Below, piece after piece: positions 7,737-15,980 of a DNA stretch of 64,000 bases (its first letter is position 1; every line of letters begins with the position of its first letter). The notes under the pieces are model-generated. The model had not been told where the DNA came from and ran no database searches. It was given only the letters and a program-made list of their open reading frames with translations. Location of the stretch: NCBI GenBank assembly GCA_963800505.1, contig CAWDBL010000014.1, forward strand, positions 62,001 through 126,000, read 5' to 3'. The position numbers were made by a program, and so were the translations under genes. The stretch is from Fodinibacter sp963800505. Lineage in GTDB: Bacteria > Actinomycetota > Actinomycetes > Actinomycetales > Dermatophilaceae.

Positions 7737-8483
7737 ATGGAGACCACGAGCGTGCGACTGCGGGTGCCGGGGCACGATGCCGACCTCGAGGTCGTCCGCC
7801 ACGGCACGTGGGGGCGGCCGGTGCTGATCTTCCCCTCCGAGGCCGGGTCGGCCCGCGATGCCGAGCACAACGGCACCGTCGACGCCGTGCGGCACCTCAT
7901 CGACGCCGGCCGGATGAGCCTGTTCTGCGTCGACTCGCTCGACGGCTGGTCGTGGTCCGACAGCGACCTGCCCACCGAGGAGCGGGCCCGGCGCGGCCAG
8001 AGCTACACCGCCTGGCTCTCCGACGTGGTGCTGCCCTGGGTCCTCGACCAGGTGGGCTGGGACCAGCGGGTCATCACCGTCGGGGTCTCGCTCGGCGCCT
8101 ACCACGCCGTGCACCTCACCTTCCAGCGCGCCGACGTCGCCCCGCTCGCCATCGGGCTGTCGGGCAACTACGACCCCGCCTCCTGGAACGGATGGGGGGA
8201 CCTCGGCGACGCGACCTACTTCGCCAACCCCTCGGCATACGTCGCCAACATGGAGGGCGGCCACCTCGACTGGGTGCGTCAGCGGGTCTCGGTGCTGCTG
8301 GTGGTGGGGCAGGGTGCCTTCGAGGTGTCGCCCACCCGCGCGCTACCGTCAACCAAGGCATTTGCACAGCTGTTGCAGGACAAAGGGATTCGTCACGAGC
8401 TCGACGTGTGGGGCTTCGACAGCGCCCATGACTGGCCCTGGTGGCACCGCCAGCTCGCGCACCACCTGCCCCGGTTCGTCTGA
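7737..8483 (+). CDS. Esterase-family alpha/beta hydrolase
   Basis: 248 residues, cytoplasmic, a minimal alpha/beta hydrolase of the putative esterase (Esterase D/Fes) type. It has the nucleophile elbow GVSLGAYHA (Ser118) and a catalytic-type His231 in 'SAHDWPWW'. It lacks the extra N-terminal domain of the preceding esterase and is only distantly similar to it, so this is not a recent duplication. The 118-bp gap before it has no strong terminator. The ATP-grasp gene follows 38 bp later with a good AGAAGGAGA ribosome binding site, suggesting one transcription unit. Confidence 0.8.
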   Translation: METTSVRLRVPGHDADLEVVRHGTWGRPVLIFPSEAGSARDAEHNGTVDAVRHLIDAGRMSLFCVDSLDGWSWSDSDLPTEERARRGQSYTAWLSDVVLPWVLDQVGWDQRVITVGVSLGAYHAVHLTFQRADVAPLAIGLSGNYDPASWNGWGDLGDATYFANPSAYVANMEGGHLDWVRQRVSVLLVVGQGAFEVSPTRALPSTKAFAQLLQDKGIRHELDVWGFDSAHDWPWWHRQLAHHLPRFV

Positions 8484-8521
8484 CCCGTCCGACCCGCAAC
8501 CCCGAGAGAGAAGGAGACCGC

Positions 8522-9790
8522 ATGGCCCCCACGACCGACCACCTGGTCGGGCTGCTGCTCGGCGCCGAGGAGGACTGGCCGACCGCCTTCGAGGCGCTCG
8601 CCCGACGGCTCGGCGTGCTGCGCGCGCCGAACGGCGGCCAGCACACCATCACCACGGAGCGGCTGACCATCGAGCCGTTCAACCTGCGCGACACGGCCCG
8701 CCACGAGCTGGTCATCGACCGGCTCGCGCACTGGTACTACCACCCGCGCGAGTGGCTGAAGAAGGTCGCGCTGATGGACGACGTCTACCTGCTCAACAGC
8801 CCGTTCACCTTCCAGTCGATGGAGAAGCACTCGGCCTACTGCGCGATGATGCGCCTCGGCATGAACGTGCCCGAGACGGTGCTGGTGCCCTACAAGCACC
8901 CGGTCGACAACGCCCGCTGGGCCTACACGTCGGCGCGCTACAACCGCGGCTTCGACCTCGACTCGGTGGCCGAGCCGCTGGGCTACCCGCTCTACATGAA
9001 GCCCTTCGACGGCGGTGGATGGCGCGGGGTCTCGCAGGTGCGCGACCGAGCCGACCTGCACCGGTCCTACGACGACTCGGGCGAGATGCTGATGCACCTG
9101 CAGGCGTCGGTGCCCGACTACGAGCACTTCGCCCGCTCGCTCACCATCGGGCCCGAGACGATGGTGATGAAGTTCCGGCCCGAGGAGCCGATGCACGAGC
9201 GGTACTCCGTGTCGCACGGGTTCCTGTCGGAGCAGACCGGCCGCGAGGCGATCACCATCTCGCAGACCGTGAACGCGTTCTTCCGCTGGGAGTTCAACTC
9301 CTGCGAGATGCTCGTGAAGGACGGCGTGGTCTACCCGATCGACTACGCCAACGCCTGCCCCGACGTCGCGGTGACCTCGCTGCACTACTACTTCCCCTGG
9401 GCCATGAAGGCGCTGCTGCGCTGGACCGCCTACTGCGTCGTGACCGGCCGCGCGCCGCGCACCCAGGTCGACACCGGGCCGTGGTTCGCGGTGGCCGACG
9501 ACCCGGTGCTCGACTACCGGGGCAAGCTCGCGGCCTACCAGGCCCTGGCCGACGACTACTTCGAGAACGAGCGCTACCGCTCGTTCTGCGAGACCTCCCT
9601 GCCGCACGTCGACGAGATGGTGCTCGAGTGGATCGACGGCCCTGACTTCGCGTCGCTGCTGCACTCCACGATCCAGCAGACCTACCCGCCCCACGAGTGG
9701 GAGCGGTTCGAGGCGCACTTCGGCGGCCTGCTCGGGTTGTGGGTCAGCGACGAGCGCCATGTCCGAGGCGCCGAGGCGGTCACCGGCTGA
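8522..9790 (+). CDS. ATP-grasp-fold ligase
   Basis: 422 residues. The central part has ATP-grasp features: a nucleotide-binding lysine and glycine loop 'MKPFDGGGWRG' (Lys160, Gly164-166) and a C-terminal metal-binding segment 'CEMLVKDGVVYPIDYANA' (Glu262, Asp274, Asn277). ATP-grasp enzymes join a carboxylate to an amine, thiol or hydroxyl through an acyl phosphate. The partner substrate here is unknown. The N-terminal ~100 residues are helical and family-specific. The ATG at 8522 is preferred because AGAAGGAGA lies 4-12 bp upstream. Position after two esterases suggests a ligase/hydrolase module. Ends before a 14-bp hairpin at 9867. Confidence 0.8.
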   Translation: MAPTTDHLVGLLLGAEEDWPTAFEALARRLGVLRAPNGGQHTITTERLTIEPFNLRDTARHELVIDRLAHWYYHPREWLKKVALMDDVYLLNSPFTFQSMEKHSAYCAMMRLGMNVPETVLVPYKHPVDNARWAYTSARYNRGFDLDSVAEPLGYPLYMKPFDGGGWRGVSQVRDRADLHRSYDDSGEMLMHLQASVPDYEHFARSLTIGPETMVMKFRPEEPMHERYSVSHGFLSEQTGREAITISQTVNAFFRWEFNSCEMLVKDGVVYPIDYANACPDVAVTSLHYYFPWAMKALLRWTAYCVVTGRAPRTQVDTGPWFAVADDPVLDYRGKLAAYQALADDYFENERYRSFCETSLPHVDEMVLEWIDGPDFASLLHSTIQQTYPPHEWERFEAHFGGLLGLWVSDERHVRGAEAVTG

Positions 9791-9866
9791 GCCCGTGCGC
9801 CCGGGTGGGCGCGCCGGGGAGTTCCACCGTTACCGGCGCGGGGTAGCCACCCGGTGCGCAATGATC

Positions 9867-9897
9867 CGAACGGGCCGGAGGCACTCCGGCCCGTTCG
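9867..9897 (+). terminator. Hairpin between the ATP-grasp gene and the GH1 gene
   Basis: Perfect 14-bp arms (CGAACGGGCCGGAG and its complement) around a 3-nt GCA loop. There is no T-run after it, as is common in actinobacterial terminators. It lies 76 bp after the ATP-grasp stop. Confidence 0.7.
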
Positions 9898-9935
9898 AGG
9901 GCGCGCGGGTGTGGCGCCGGGACAGGAGCGCAACG

Positions 9936-11309
9936 GTGAGCAGCAACGGCGAGGGCGGTCACGACCTGGGGCTCCCGCCCGGCTTCCGCTTCGGCACGAG
10001 CACGGCGTCGTACCAGATCGAGGGCGCGGTGCACGAGGACGGCCGGGGTCCGAGCATCTGGGACACCTTCACCGCCCAGCCGGGCCGGGTCGTCGACGGC
10101 AGCACCGGCGACGTCGCGTGCGACCACTACCACCGCTGGCCCGAGGACGTCGCGCTGATGACCCGGCTCGGCGTCGACGGCTACCGCTTCTCCATCGCGT
10201 GGCCCCGCGTGCAGCCCGACGGCAGCGGCCCGGCCAACGAGCGCGGCCTGGCCTTCTACGACCGGCTGCTCGACGGCCTGCTCGAGGCCGGCATCGCACC
10301 GATGGCGACCCTCTACCACTGGGACCTGCCCCAACCCCTCGAGGATGCCGGGGGCTGGCTCGAGCGCGACACCGCCTTGCGCTTCGGCGAGTACGCGGCG
10401 ATCGTCGCCGAGCGGCTGGGTGACCGGGTGGCCCAGTGGTGCCCGGTGAACGAGCCGAACGTCACCACCCTGCTCGGTTACGCCCAGGAGGAGCTCGCCC
10501 CCGCCCGCGGGCTGCTGTTCGGCGCCCTGCCGGTGGCCCACCACCTGCTGCTCGGCCACGGGCTGGCGGTGCAGGCGCTGCGAGCGGGCACAGACGGGCA
10601 GGTCGGCACGGCCACCAACCACATCACCGTGTGGCCGACCACCGACAGCGAGGCCGACCAGGCAGCGGCCGGCTTCGTCGACACCCTGTGGAACCGACTG
10701 TTCGCCGACCCGGTGCTGCTCGGCACCTACCCCGACCCGTTCGGCGACATGATGCCGGGCCCGGTCGCCGACGACCTGGCCCTCATCTCGGCACCGCTCG
10801 ACTTCTACGGGGTCAACTACTACAACCCGATCGGCGTCAGTGCGCCCGGGGACGGCGCGGCGCTGCCCTTCGAGTACCACGACATCGAGGGCTACCCGAC
10901 GACCGACTTCGACTGGCCCGTCATCCCGAGTGGCATGACCGACCTCCTGGTGGGGATGGCGGAGCGCTACCCCGGCATCCCGCCGATCGTCATCACCGAG
11001 AACGGCGCGTCCTACGGGATGGGGCCCGATGCCGACGGCGTGGTCGACGACCAGCCGCGCATCGACTACCTGGACGCCCACCTGCGGGCGGTGGCCGAGG
11101 CGGCCCGACGGGGTGTCGACGTGCGCGGCTACTACTGCTGGTCGCTGCTCGACAACTTCGAGTGGGCGCACGGCTTCACCCAGCGCTTCGGGTTGGTGCA
11201 CGTCGACTTCGACACCCAGGTGCGCACCCCGAAGCGGTCCTACGGCTGGTACTCCGACGTCATCGCGGCCCACCGCCGCCGGCGCGCCCCCCATCAAGGC
11301 AGCTTGTGA
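9936..11309 (+). CDS. GH1 beta-glucosidase
   Basis: 457-residue (beta/alpha)8 retaining beta-glycosidase, cytoplasmic. It hydrolyses beta-glucosides or related beta-glycosides. The GH1 N-terminal signature 'FRFGTSTASYQIEGA' is present. The acid/base is Glu173 in 'CPVNEPN' and the nucleophile Glu355 in 'VITENG'. 'YHWDLPQPL' and 'SLLDNFEWAHGF' are the usual aglycone and C-terminal motifs. The GTG at 9936 has GACAGGAG 8-15 bp upstream. Its stop overlaps the next start (GTGA), so it is coupled to a transporter that probably imports its substrate. No 6-phospho-binding signature is apparent, so unphosphorylated glucosides are more likely. Confidence 0.92.
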   Translation: MSSNGEGGHDLGLPPGFRFGTSTASYQIEGAVHEDGRGPSIWDTFTAQPGRVVDGSTGDVACDHYHRWPEDVALMTRLGVDGYRFSIAWPRVQPDGSGPANERGLAFYDRLLDGLLEAGIAPMATLYHWDLPQPLEDAGGWLERDTALRFGEYAAIVAERLGDRVAQWCPVNEPNVTTLLGYAQEELAPARGLLFGALPVAHHLLLGHGLAVQALRAGTDGQVGTATNHITVWPTTDSEADQAAAGFVDTLWNRLFADPVLLGTYPDPFGDMMPGPVADDLALISAPLDFYGVNYYNPIGVSAPGDGAALPFEYHDIEGYPTTDFDWPVIPSGMTDLLVGMAERYPGIPPIVITENGASYGMGPDADGVVDDQPRIDYLDAHLRAVAEAARRGVDVRGYYCWSLLDNFEWAHGFTQRFGLVHVDFDTQVRTPKRSYGWYSDVIAAHRRRRAPHQGSL

Positions 11310-12562
11310 CGACCCCCGCCCACCCGCTCGACCGCGCGCTGCAGGAGCCGACCGAGCGGGCGTCTCGGCTGTGGGTCACCTGGCTGGTGCTGGCGAGCAT
11401 CGGGCTGTGGTCGGGCTTCTTCGGCCCCATCCAGGTGCTGCTCGCCCAGCAGTCCGAGGCGATCTCGCCCGACCACAAGGCCGGCGTGCTGTCGCTCGTG
11501 ACGGGGGTCGGCGCGCTGGTGTCGACGCTGCTCAACCCGGTGTGGGGTGCCTTCTCCGACCGCACCACGCTGCGCATGGGGCGCCGGCTGCCGTGGGTGC
11601 TCGGGGGTGCCTCCGGCGGCGCCGTGGCGATGCTGCTGCTGGCCGGTGCCGACTCGGTCTGGCGGTTGGTGCTCGCCTGGGCGCTCGCGCAGGCGTCGCT
11701 GAACGCGATGCTCGCCGCCATCACCGCGACGGTGCCCGACCAGGTGCCGACCAGCGAGCGCGGGGTGGTGGGCGGCGTGCTCGCGATCGCCCAGACCGCC
11801 GGGGTCATCGTGGGGTCCGGGATCGCGGCGGCGACGGGCAGCATCGCGGCCGGCTACCTCACCATCGCGGTGGTGCTCGTGGCGACGACGCTGCCGTACG
11901 CCCTGAGCTCGCGCGACATCCCGCTGCCGCGCGAACTGCGCCCGGAGTTCCGGTGGGGGCAGTTCCTGCGCAGCTTCTGGGTGTCGCCGCGCCAGCACCC
12001 CGACTTCGGCTGGGCCTGGCTGACCCGCTTCCTGATGAACCTGGGCAACTCGATCCTCATCCTCTACCTGCTCTTCTACCTCAAGGACGAGGTGAACCTG
12101 AGCGACGACGCCGCCGAGGACGCGGTGTTCACGCTCACCGCGGTCTACGGACTGGTCACGGTGGTCACGGCGCTGGTGGGCGGCTGGTGGTCGGACCGGA
12201 TCGGCCGGCGCAAGCCGCTCGTCATCTGGTCGGGCCTGATCGCCGCGGCGGCGCTGACGCTGTTCGCCTTCGTGCACACGATGCCGGCGGCCTACCTGGG
12301 CGCCGTGGTGCTCGGCATCGGCTTCGGCGCCTACACCGCGGTCGACTTCGCGCTGATCACGCAGGTGCTCCCCGGTGCGGCCGACCGGGCCAAGGACCTC
12401 GGCGTCATCAACATCGCCAACGCCCTGCCCCAGGTGCTCGCCCCCGTGCTGGCCGCGGCCGTGCTCGGGCTGGGTCTGGGCTACCCGGGCCTGTACCTGC
12501 TCGCCGCCGCCGTCAGCGTGCTCGGCTCGGTGCTCGTGCGCCGCATCCGCTCGGTCGACTGA
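11306..12562 (+). CDS. MFS transporter, probable glycoside/sugar importer
   Basis: 418 residues with about 12 membrane helices. The conserved loop between helices 2 and 3 reads 'GAFSDRTTLRMGRRLPW' and its repeat in the second half reads 'GGWWSDRIGRRKPL', typical of MFS symporters. Translationally coupled (GTGA) to the GH1 glucosidase, so the likely job is uptake of a beta-glucoside; this is inference. Its 3' end converges with the GH4 gene only 26 bp away with no visible terminator. Confidence 0.88.
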   Translation: MTTPAHPLDRALQEPTERASRLWVTWLVLASIGLWSGFFGPIQVLLAQQSEAISPDHKAGVLSLVTGVGALVSTLLNPVWGAFSDRTTLRMGRRLPWVLGGASGGAVAMLLLAGADSVWRLVLAWALAQASLNAMLAAITATVPDQVPTSERGVVGGVLAIAQTAGVIVGSGIAAATGSIAAGYLTIAVVLVATTLPYALSSRDIPLPRELRPEFRWGQFLRSFWVSPRQHPDFGWAWLTRFLMNLGNSILILYLLFYLKDEVNLSDDAAEDAVFTLTAVYGLVTVVTALVGGWWSDRIGRRKPLVIWSGLIAAAALTLFAFVHTMPAAYLGAVVLGIGFGAYTAVDFALITQVLPGAADRAKDLGVINIANALPQVLAPVLAAAVLGLGLGYPGLYLLAAAVSVLGSVLVRRIRSVD

Positions 12563-12588
12563 CCCGTTGCGTCGGGCGACCCCGCCGC

Positions 12589-13927
12589 TCAGGACAGCAG
12601 GGCGTCGACCTCCGGGGATGCGGCGCGGTAGCCGGCGAGCAGCCGTCGCGCCGTGCCGACCGAGTCGACGAGGGGGTGCAGGGCGAACGCGCGCAGCGCG
12701 GCCTCGGCCGACCCGGTGCCGGCCGCCTCGATGACCGTCGCGCTCCACGGCCTTGACCTGCTGCATCAGGCCGAGCTGGTGCCCCTCGACCGGCGGCAGG
12801 TCGGCGGCGTGCGGGCCGTCGCGGTCGACCCGGCACGGGATCTCGACCACCGCGTCGTCGGGCAGCCCGGCGACCGCTCCGCCGCCGCGGATGTTCAGGA
12901 TCATGGTCGATGCCTCGCCCCGGCTGATCGCCGCCATGATGGCCAGCGCCACGCCCTCGTAACCACCACCCGCGACGTCGGCCTCGTCGCGCTCCTCGCC
13001 CTGCGCCCGCGCCTCGCGCATGTAGGTGGCGTCGCGCTGGGCGCGCACCAGGTGCCACTGCGCGGCCGCGCTGCCGGGGTGGCGCGCAACGGCGTCGTAG
13101 AAGGCCGACTGCTGGTGCAGGAGGAACTCCCCGCGGGTCTGGCCGGCGTCGAGGATGCCGGCCACCGCCTCGCGGGTGAAGTAGTAGTAGAAGAGGTACT
13201 CGTTGGGCAGCGACCCCAGGGTGTGCAGCCACTCCGGGCCGAACAGCCGCCCCTCCTCGAGCCGGAGCAGGGCGTGCGGGTCGGCCAACAGCCGGGGCAG
13301 GTGGTCGACGCCGTCGACCCGCAGGGCGCGCAGCCAGCCGAGGTGGTTCAGGCCCACGTAGTCGATCTCGGTGGATGCCGGGTCGAGGCCGAGCGCGCCG
13401 ATCGCCCTGCGCGCCAACGCGATCGGCGAGTCGCAGATGCCGATGACGCGGTCACCGAGCACCGACTGCATCGCCTCGGTCACGATGCCTGCCGGGTTGG
13501 TGAAGTTGATGAACCACGCGTCGGGGGCGAGCCGACGGGTGCGTTCGGCGATGTCGAGGGCGACGGGCACGGTGCGCAACGCATAGGCCAGGCCCCCGGG
13601 GCCGGTGGTCTCCTGCCCGAGCACCCCGAGGTCGAGGGCGACGCGCTCGTCACGGGTGCGACCGACCAGCCCGCCGACCCGGATCGCCGAGAAGACGAAG
13701 TCGGCACCACGCAGGGCCGTGTCGAGGTCGTCGGTGGTCGCCACCCGCGGGGGGTCGGCGTGCTCGACGCCGAGCTGCTCCAGCACCAGGGCGACGGCGG
13801 CGAGGCGACCGGCATCCGTGTCGTGGAGCACGACCTCGGTGACCCGGCCGGGGGAGTGGTCGCGCAGCAGGGCACCGTAGACCAGGGGCACCCGGAAGCC
13901 CCCGCCGCCGAGGATCGCCAGCCTCAT
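12589..13927 (-). pseudogene. GH4 6-phospho-beta-glucosidase-like enzyme with a 3' frameshift
   Basis: Glycoside hydrolase family 4 enzymes use NAD, a divalent metal and an oxidation-elimination mechanism, often on 6-phospho-glycosides. Seen: the nucleotide-binding start 'RLAILGGGGFR', 'NFTNP' (Asn141-Pro145), the metal Cys165 in 'GICDSP' and His195 in 'GLNHLGW'. Up to 'GLMQQVKAVER' (about residue 395) the frame is intact. The usual family ending (ATVIEAAGTGSAEAALRAF..., ending VDALLS) continues in another frame to a stop at 12589. The break is at 12738-12746, as if a GC had been lost from CGCGCG. The gene starts inside the DeoR stop codon (ATGA). Read unshifted, the protein has a long abnormal tail. 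Confidence 0.8.
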
Positions 13928-14700
13928 CCGAGCACCACCTCGATGCCGTGCGCCCGGCACTGCTCGAGGATCGCCGGGTCGGCACCGCCGGTGGTCACCA
14001 GCACGTCGACGTCGTCGCCGACGCAGACCCGCATCGTGCCCGATCCGGGGATCTTGTGGCCGTCGGCGACGACGACCACCTCGCGCGCCGCCGCGATGAG
14101 GGCCCGCTTGACCGGGACCTCGACGAACGTGGTGTCCATGACGTGCCCGCCCGGTCCGATGCCGCTCGTGCCGAGGAAGGCGCGGTCGACGCCGACCTGG
14201 GCCACGGCATCCTCGGTGAGCACCCCGACGAGCGAGTGGTAGGACCGCCGCACCAGGCCGCCGAGGAGGATCAGCTCGACCGCGTCGTCGTGGCGCAGCT
14301 CGTCGAGCACGGCGAGGCTGTTGGTGACGACGGTGACGGCACGGCCGCGCAGCTCGCGGGCGAGCAGGGCGGTGGTGGTGCCGATGTCCAGCGCGACCAC
14401 CTCGCCGTCGCGGACGCGTGCCGCGGCGGCCACCGCCACCGCCGACTTCTCCGGGGTGTGCGCCTTGGCCACGTCGTCGAACGGGCGGCCGCTGTCAGGC
14501 CCGTCGACCAGGGCGGCCGCCAGGGCGGCGCCACCGTGCACCCGGGTGAGCACGCCCGCCCGGTCGAGCTGGTGCAGGTCGCGCCGGATGGTGGAGGCAC
14601 TGACATCGAGAGCGGTGGAGAGGTCGGCGACCGACACCGTGCCGTCGGCGCGGACGCGAGCCACGATCTCGGTGTGGCGCTGCACCTTCACGCCGGTCAC
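13924..14700 (-). CDS. DeoR-family transcriptional regulator of the sugar locus
   Basis: 258 residues. The N-terminus is a DeoR-type winged helix ('VQRHTEIVARVRADGTVSVA', then 'LSTALDVSASTIRRDLHQLD' and 'GVLTRVHGGA'). The rest is the DeoR sensor domain, with 'GTTTALLARELRG' and 'VVTNSLAVLDEL' as the sugar-phosphate-binding motifs. The GTG at 14700 is preferred since sequence upstream of it has no domain content. It is translationally coupled to the GH4 gene and divergent from the PfkB-ABC operon. It therefore probably represses both directions and responds to a phosphorylated sugar, perhaps the product of the kinase next door. Confidence 0.88.
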   Translation of the reverse strand: MTGVKVQRHTEIVARVRADGTVSVADLSTALDVSASTIRRDLHQLDRAGVLTRVHGGAALAAALVDGPDSGRPFDDVAKAHTPEKSAVAVAAAARVRDGEVVALDIGTTTALLARELRGRAVTVVTNSLAVLDELRHDDAVELILLGGLVRRSYHSLVGVLTEDAVAQVGVDRAFLGTSGIGPGGHVMDTTFVEVPVKRALIAAAREVVVVADGHKIPGSGTMRVCVGDDVDVLVTTGGADPAILEQCRAHGIEVVLG

Positions 14701-14742
14701 GCTACCAACCGCGCGCAGAACCAGCCATGTGGCGCCGGGTCC

Positions 14743-14780
14743 GTGCGGAGAAAGGGCACCGAGCGAGCATTTCCGCGCAC
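14743..14780. promoter_or_regulatory. Candidate DeoR operator (imperfect inverted repeat)
   Basis: Between the divergent DeoR and PfkB genes, GTGCGGAGAAA (14743-14753) and TTTCCGCGCAC (14770-14780) form an inverted repeat with 9 of 11 positions paired and a 16-bp centre. The position fits control of both transcription units. The assignment to DeoR is inference. Confidence 0.45.
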
Positions 14781-14822
14781 CCTCGCCTTGCACGGCACCC
14801 CTACCGGGGCCACCATGGCCTG

Positions 14823-15932
14823 ATGCCGAACACCTTCGACCCGCTGGCCGCCGTACGGCGAGCGGGCGACTGCGAGGTCGACGTGTTCGTGCAGGGCATG
14901 GTGTTCCTCGACATCGTGTTCACCGGGCTGCACGAGCTGCCGCGCCCCGGCACGGAGGTCTGGGCCGACGGGATGGGGTCGTGCCCCGGTGGCATCGCCA
15001 ACCTCGCGGTGGCGTCCTCGCGGCTCGGGTTGCGCACCTCGCTGGGGGCGGCCTTCGGTGACGACGACTACGGCGACTTCTGCTGGCGGGTGCTGCAGGA
15101 CCAGGAGCGCGTCGACCTCTCGATGTCGCGGCGCTACCCGCACTGGCACACGCCGGTGACCATCTCGGTGTCGCTCGACGGCGACCGCACGATGATCACC
15201 CATGGGCACGACGCACCCGAGGACGCGACGACGATGCTCGGCAGCGCGCCCGTCGCCCGCGCGGTGCTCATCGACCTCGACGGGCACAAGCCGCTGGGCG
15301 TCGGTCATCCTGAGCGGGCGTGGGCCGAGCAGGCGCAGGCTGCCGGGTCGCTGCTCTTCGCCGACGTGGGCTGGGACCCCACCGGCGCCTGGTCGCCGAT
15401 CGTGCTCGACCAGCTGTCCTTCTGCCACGCGTTCCTGCCCAACGCCGTCGAGGCGATGGCGTACACCCGCACCGACTCACCGCACGACGCCCTGTACGCC
15501 CTCGCGGACCTGGTGCCCCTGGCCGTGGTCACCATCGGCCGGGACGGCGCCCTGGCCATCGACTCCGCGACGGGCGAGGAGGCGTCGGTGCCCGCGTTGC
15601 GGGTCGACGCCATCGACGCCACCGGGGCGGGCGACGTGTTCGACGCCGGCGTGATCGTCGGCACGCTGGCCGGCTGGCCACTCCTCGACCGGATGAACTT
15701 CGCGACGCTGTGCTCCAGCCTCGCGGTGCAGGAGTTCGGCGGCTCCCTCGCCGCGCCCGGCTGGGGCGACATCGCTGACTGGTGGCACCGGGTGCGCGAG
15801 CAACCGACGACCAACGCCGCCGCGCGCTCCGTCCAGCGCCGTTTCGCCTTCCTCGACGACCTCGTCGCCGACGTGCCCAGCGGTGCCGTGCGCCGCGCTG
15901 CCGCGACGATCGCCAAGCTCTCCGACGTCTAG
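14823..15932 (+). CDS. PfkB-family carbohydrate kinase
   Basis: 369 residues. It has the PfkB N-terminal substrate-binding glycine region ('WADGMGSCPGGIANLAVASS') and the C-terminal ATP/anion-hole signature 'DATGAGDVFDAG' with catalytic Asp. Members phosphorylate sugars or nucleosides such as fructose, ribose, adenosine or tagatose-6-phosphate. The substrate cannot be read here. The ATG at 14823 follows the divergent promoter region. It leads an operon with an ABC sugar importer, and a GH4 enzyme sits across the promoter. A role in phosphorylating the imported sugar or glycoside is a reasonable inference. Confidence 0.85.
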   Translation: MPNTFDPLAAVRRAGDCEVDVFVQGMVFLDIVFTGLHELPRPGTEVWADGMGSCPGGIANLAVASSRLGLRTSLGAAFGDDDYGDFCWRVLQDQERVDLSMSRRYPHWHTPVTISVSLDGDRTMITHGHDAPEDATTMLGSAPVARAVLIDLDGHKPLGVGHPERAWAEQAQAAGSLLFADVGWDPTGAWSPIVLDQLSFCHAFLPNAVEAMAYTRTDSPHDALYALADLVPLAVVTIGRDGALAIDSATGEEASVPALRVDAIDATGAGDVFDAGVIVGTLAGWPLLDRMNFATLCSSLAVQEFGGSLAAPGWGDIADWWHRVREQPTTNAAARSVQRRFAFLDDLVADVPSGAVRRAAATIAKLSDV

Positions 15933-15941
15933 AACCGACTC

Positions 15942-15958
15942 CGCCCGCACTGCGGGCG
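15942..15958 (+). terminator. Small hairpin between the kinase and binding-protein genes
   Basis: Perfect 7-bp arms CGCCCGC/GCGGGCG with an ACT loop in the 48-bp gap. A hairpin here could stabilise the downstream mRNA or partly terminate, a usual way to express the binding protein at a different level from its neighbours. Confidence 0.4.
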
Positions 15959-15980
15959 CCAACCACTGGGGGAACCATCC

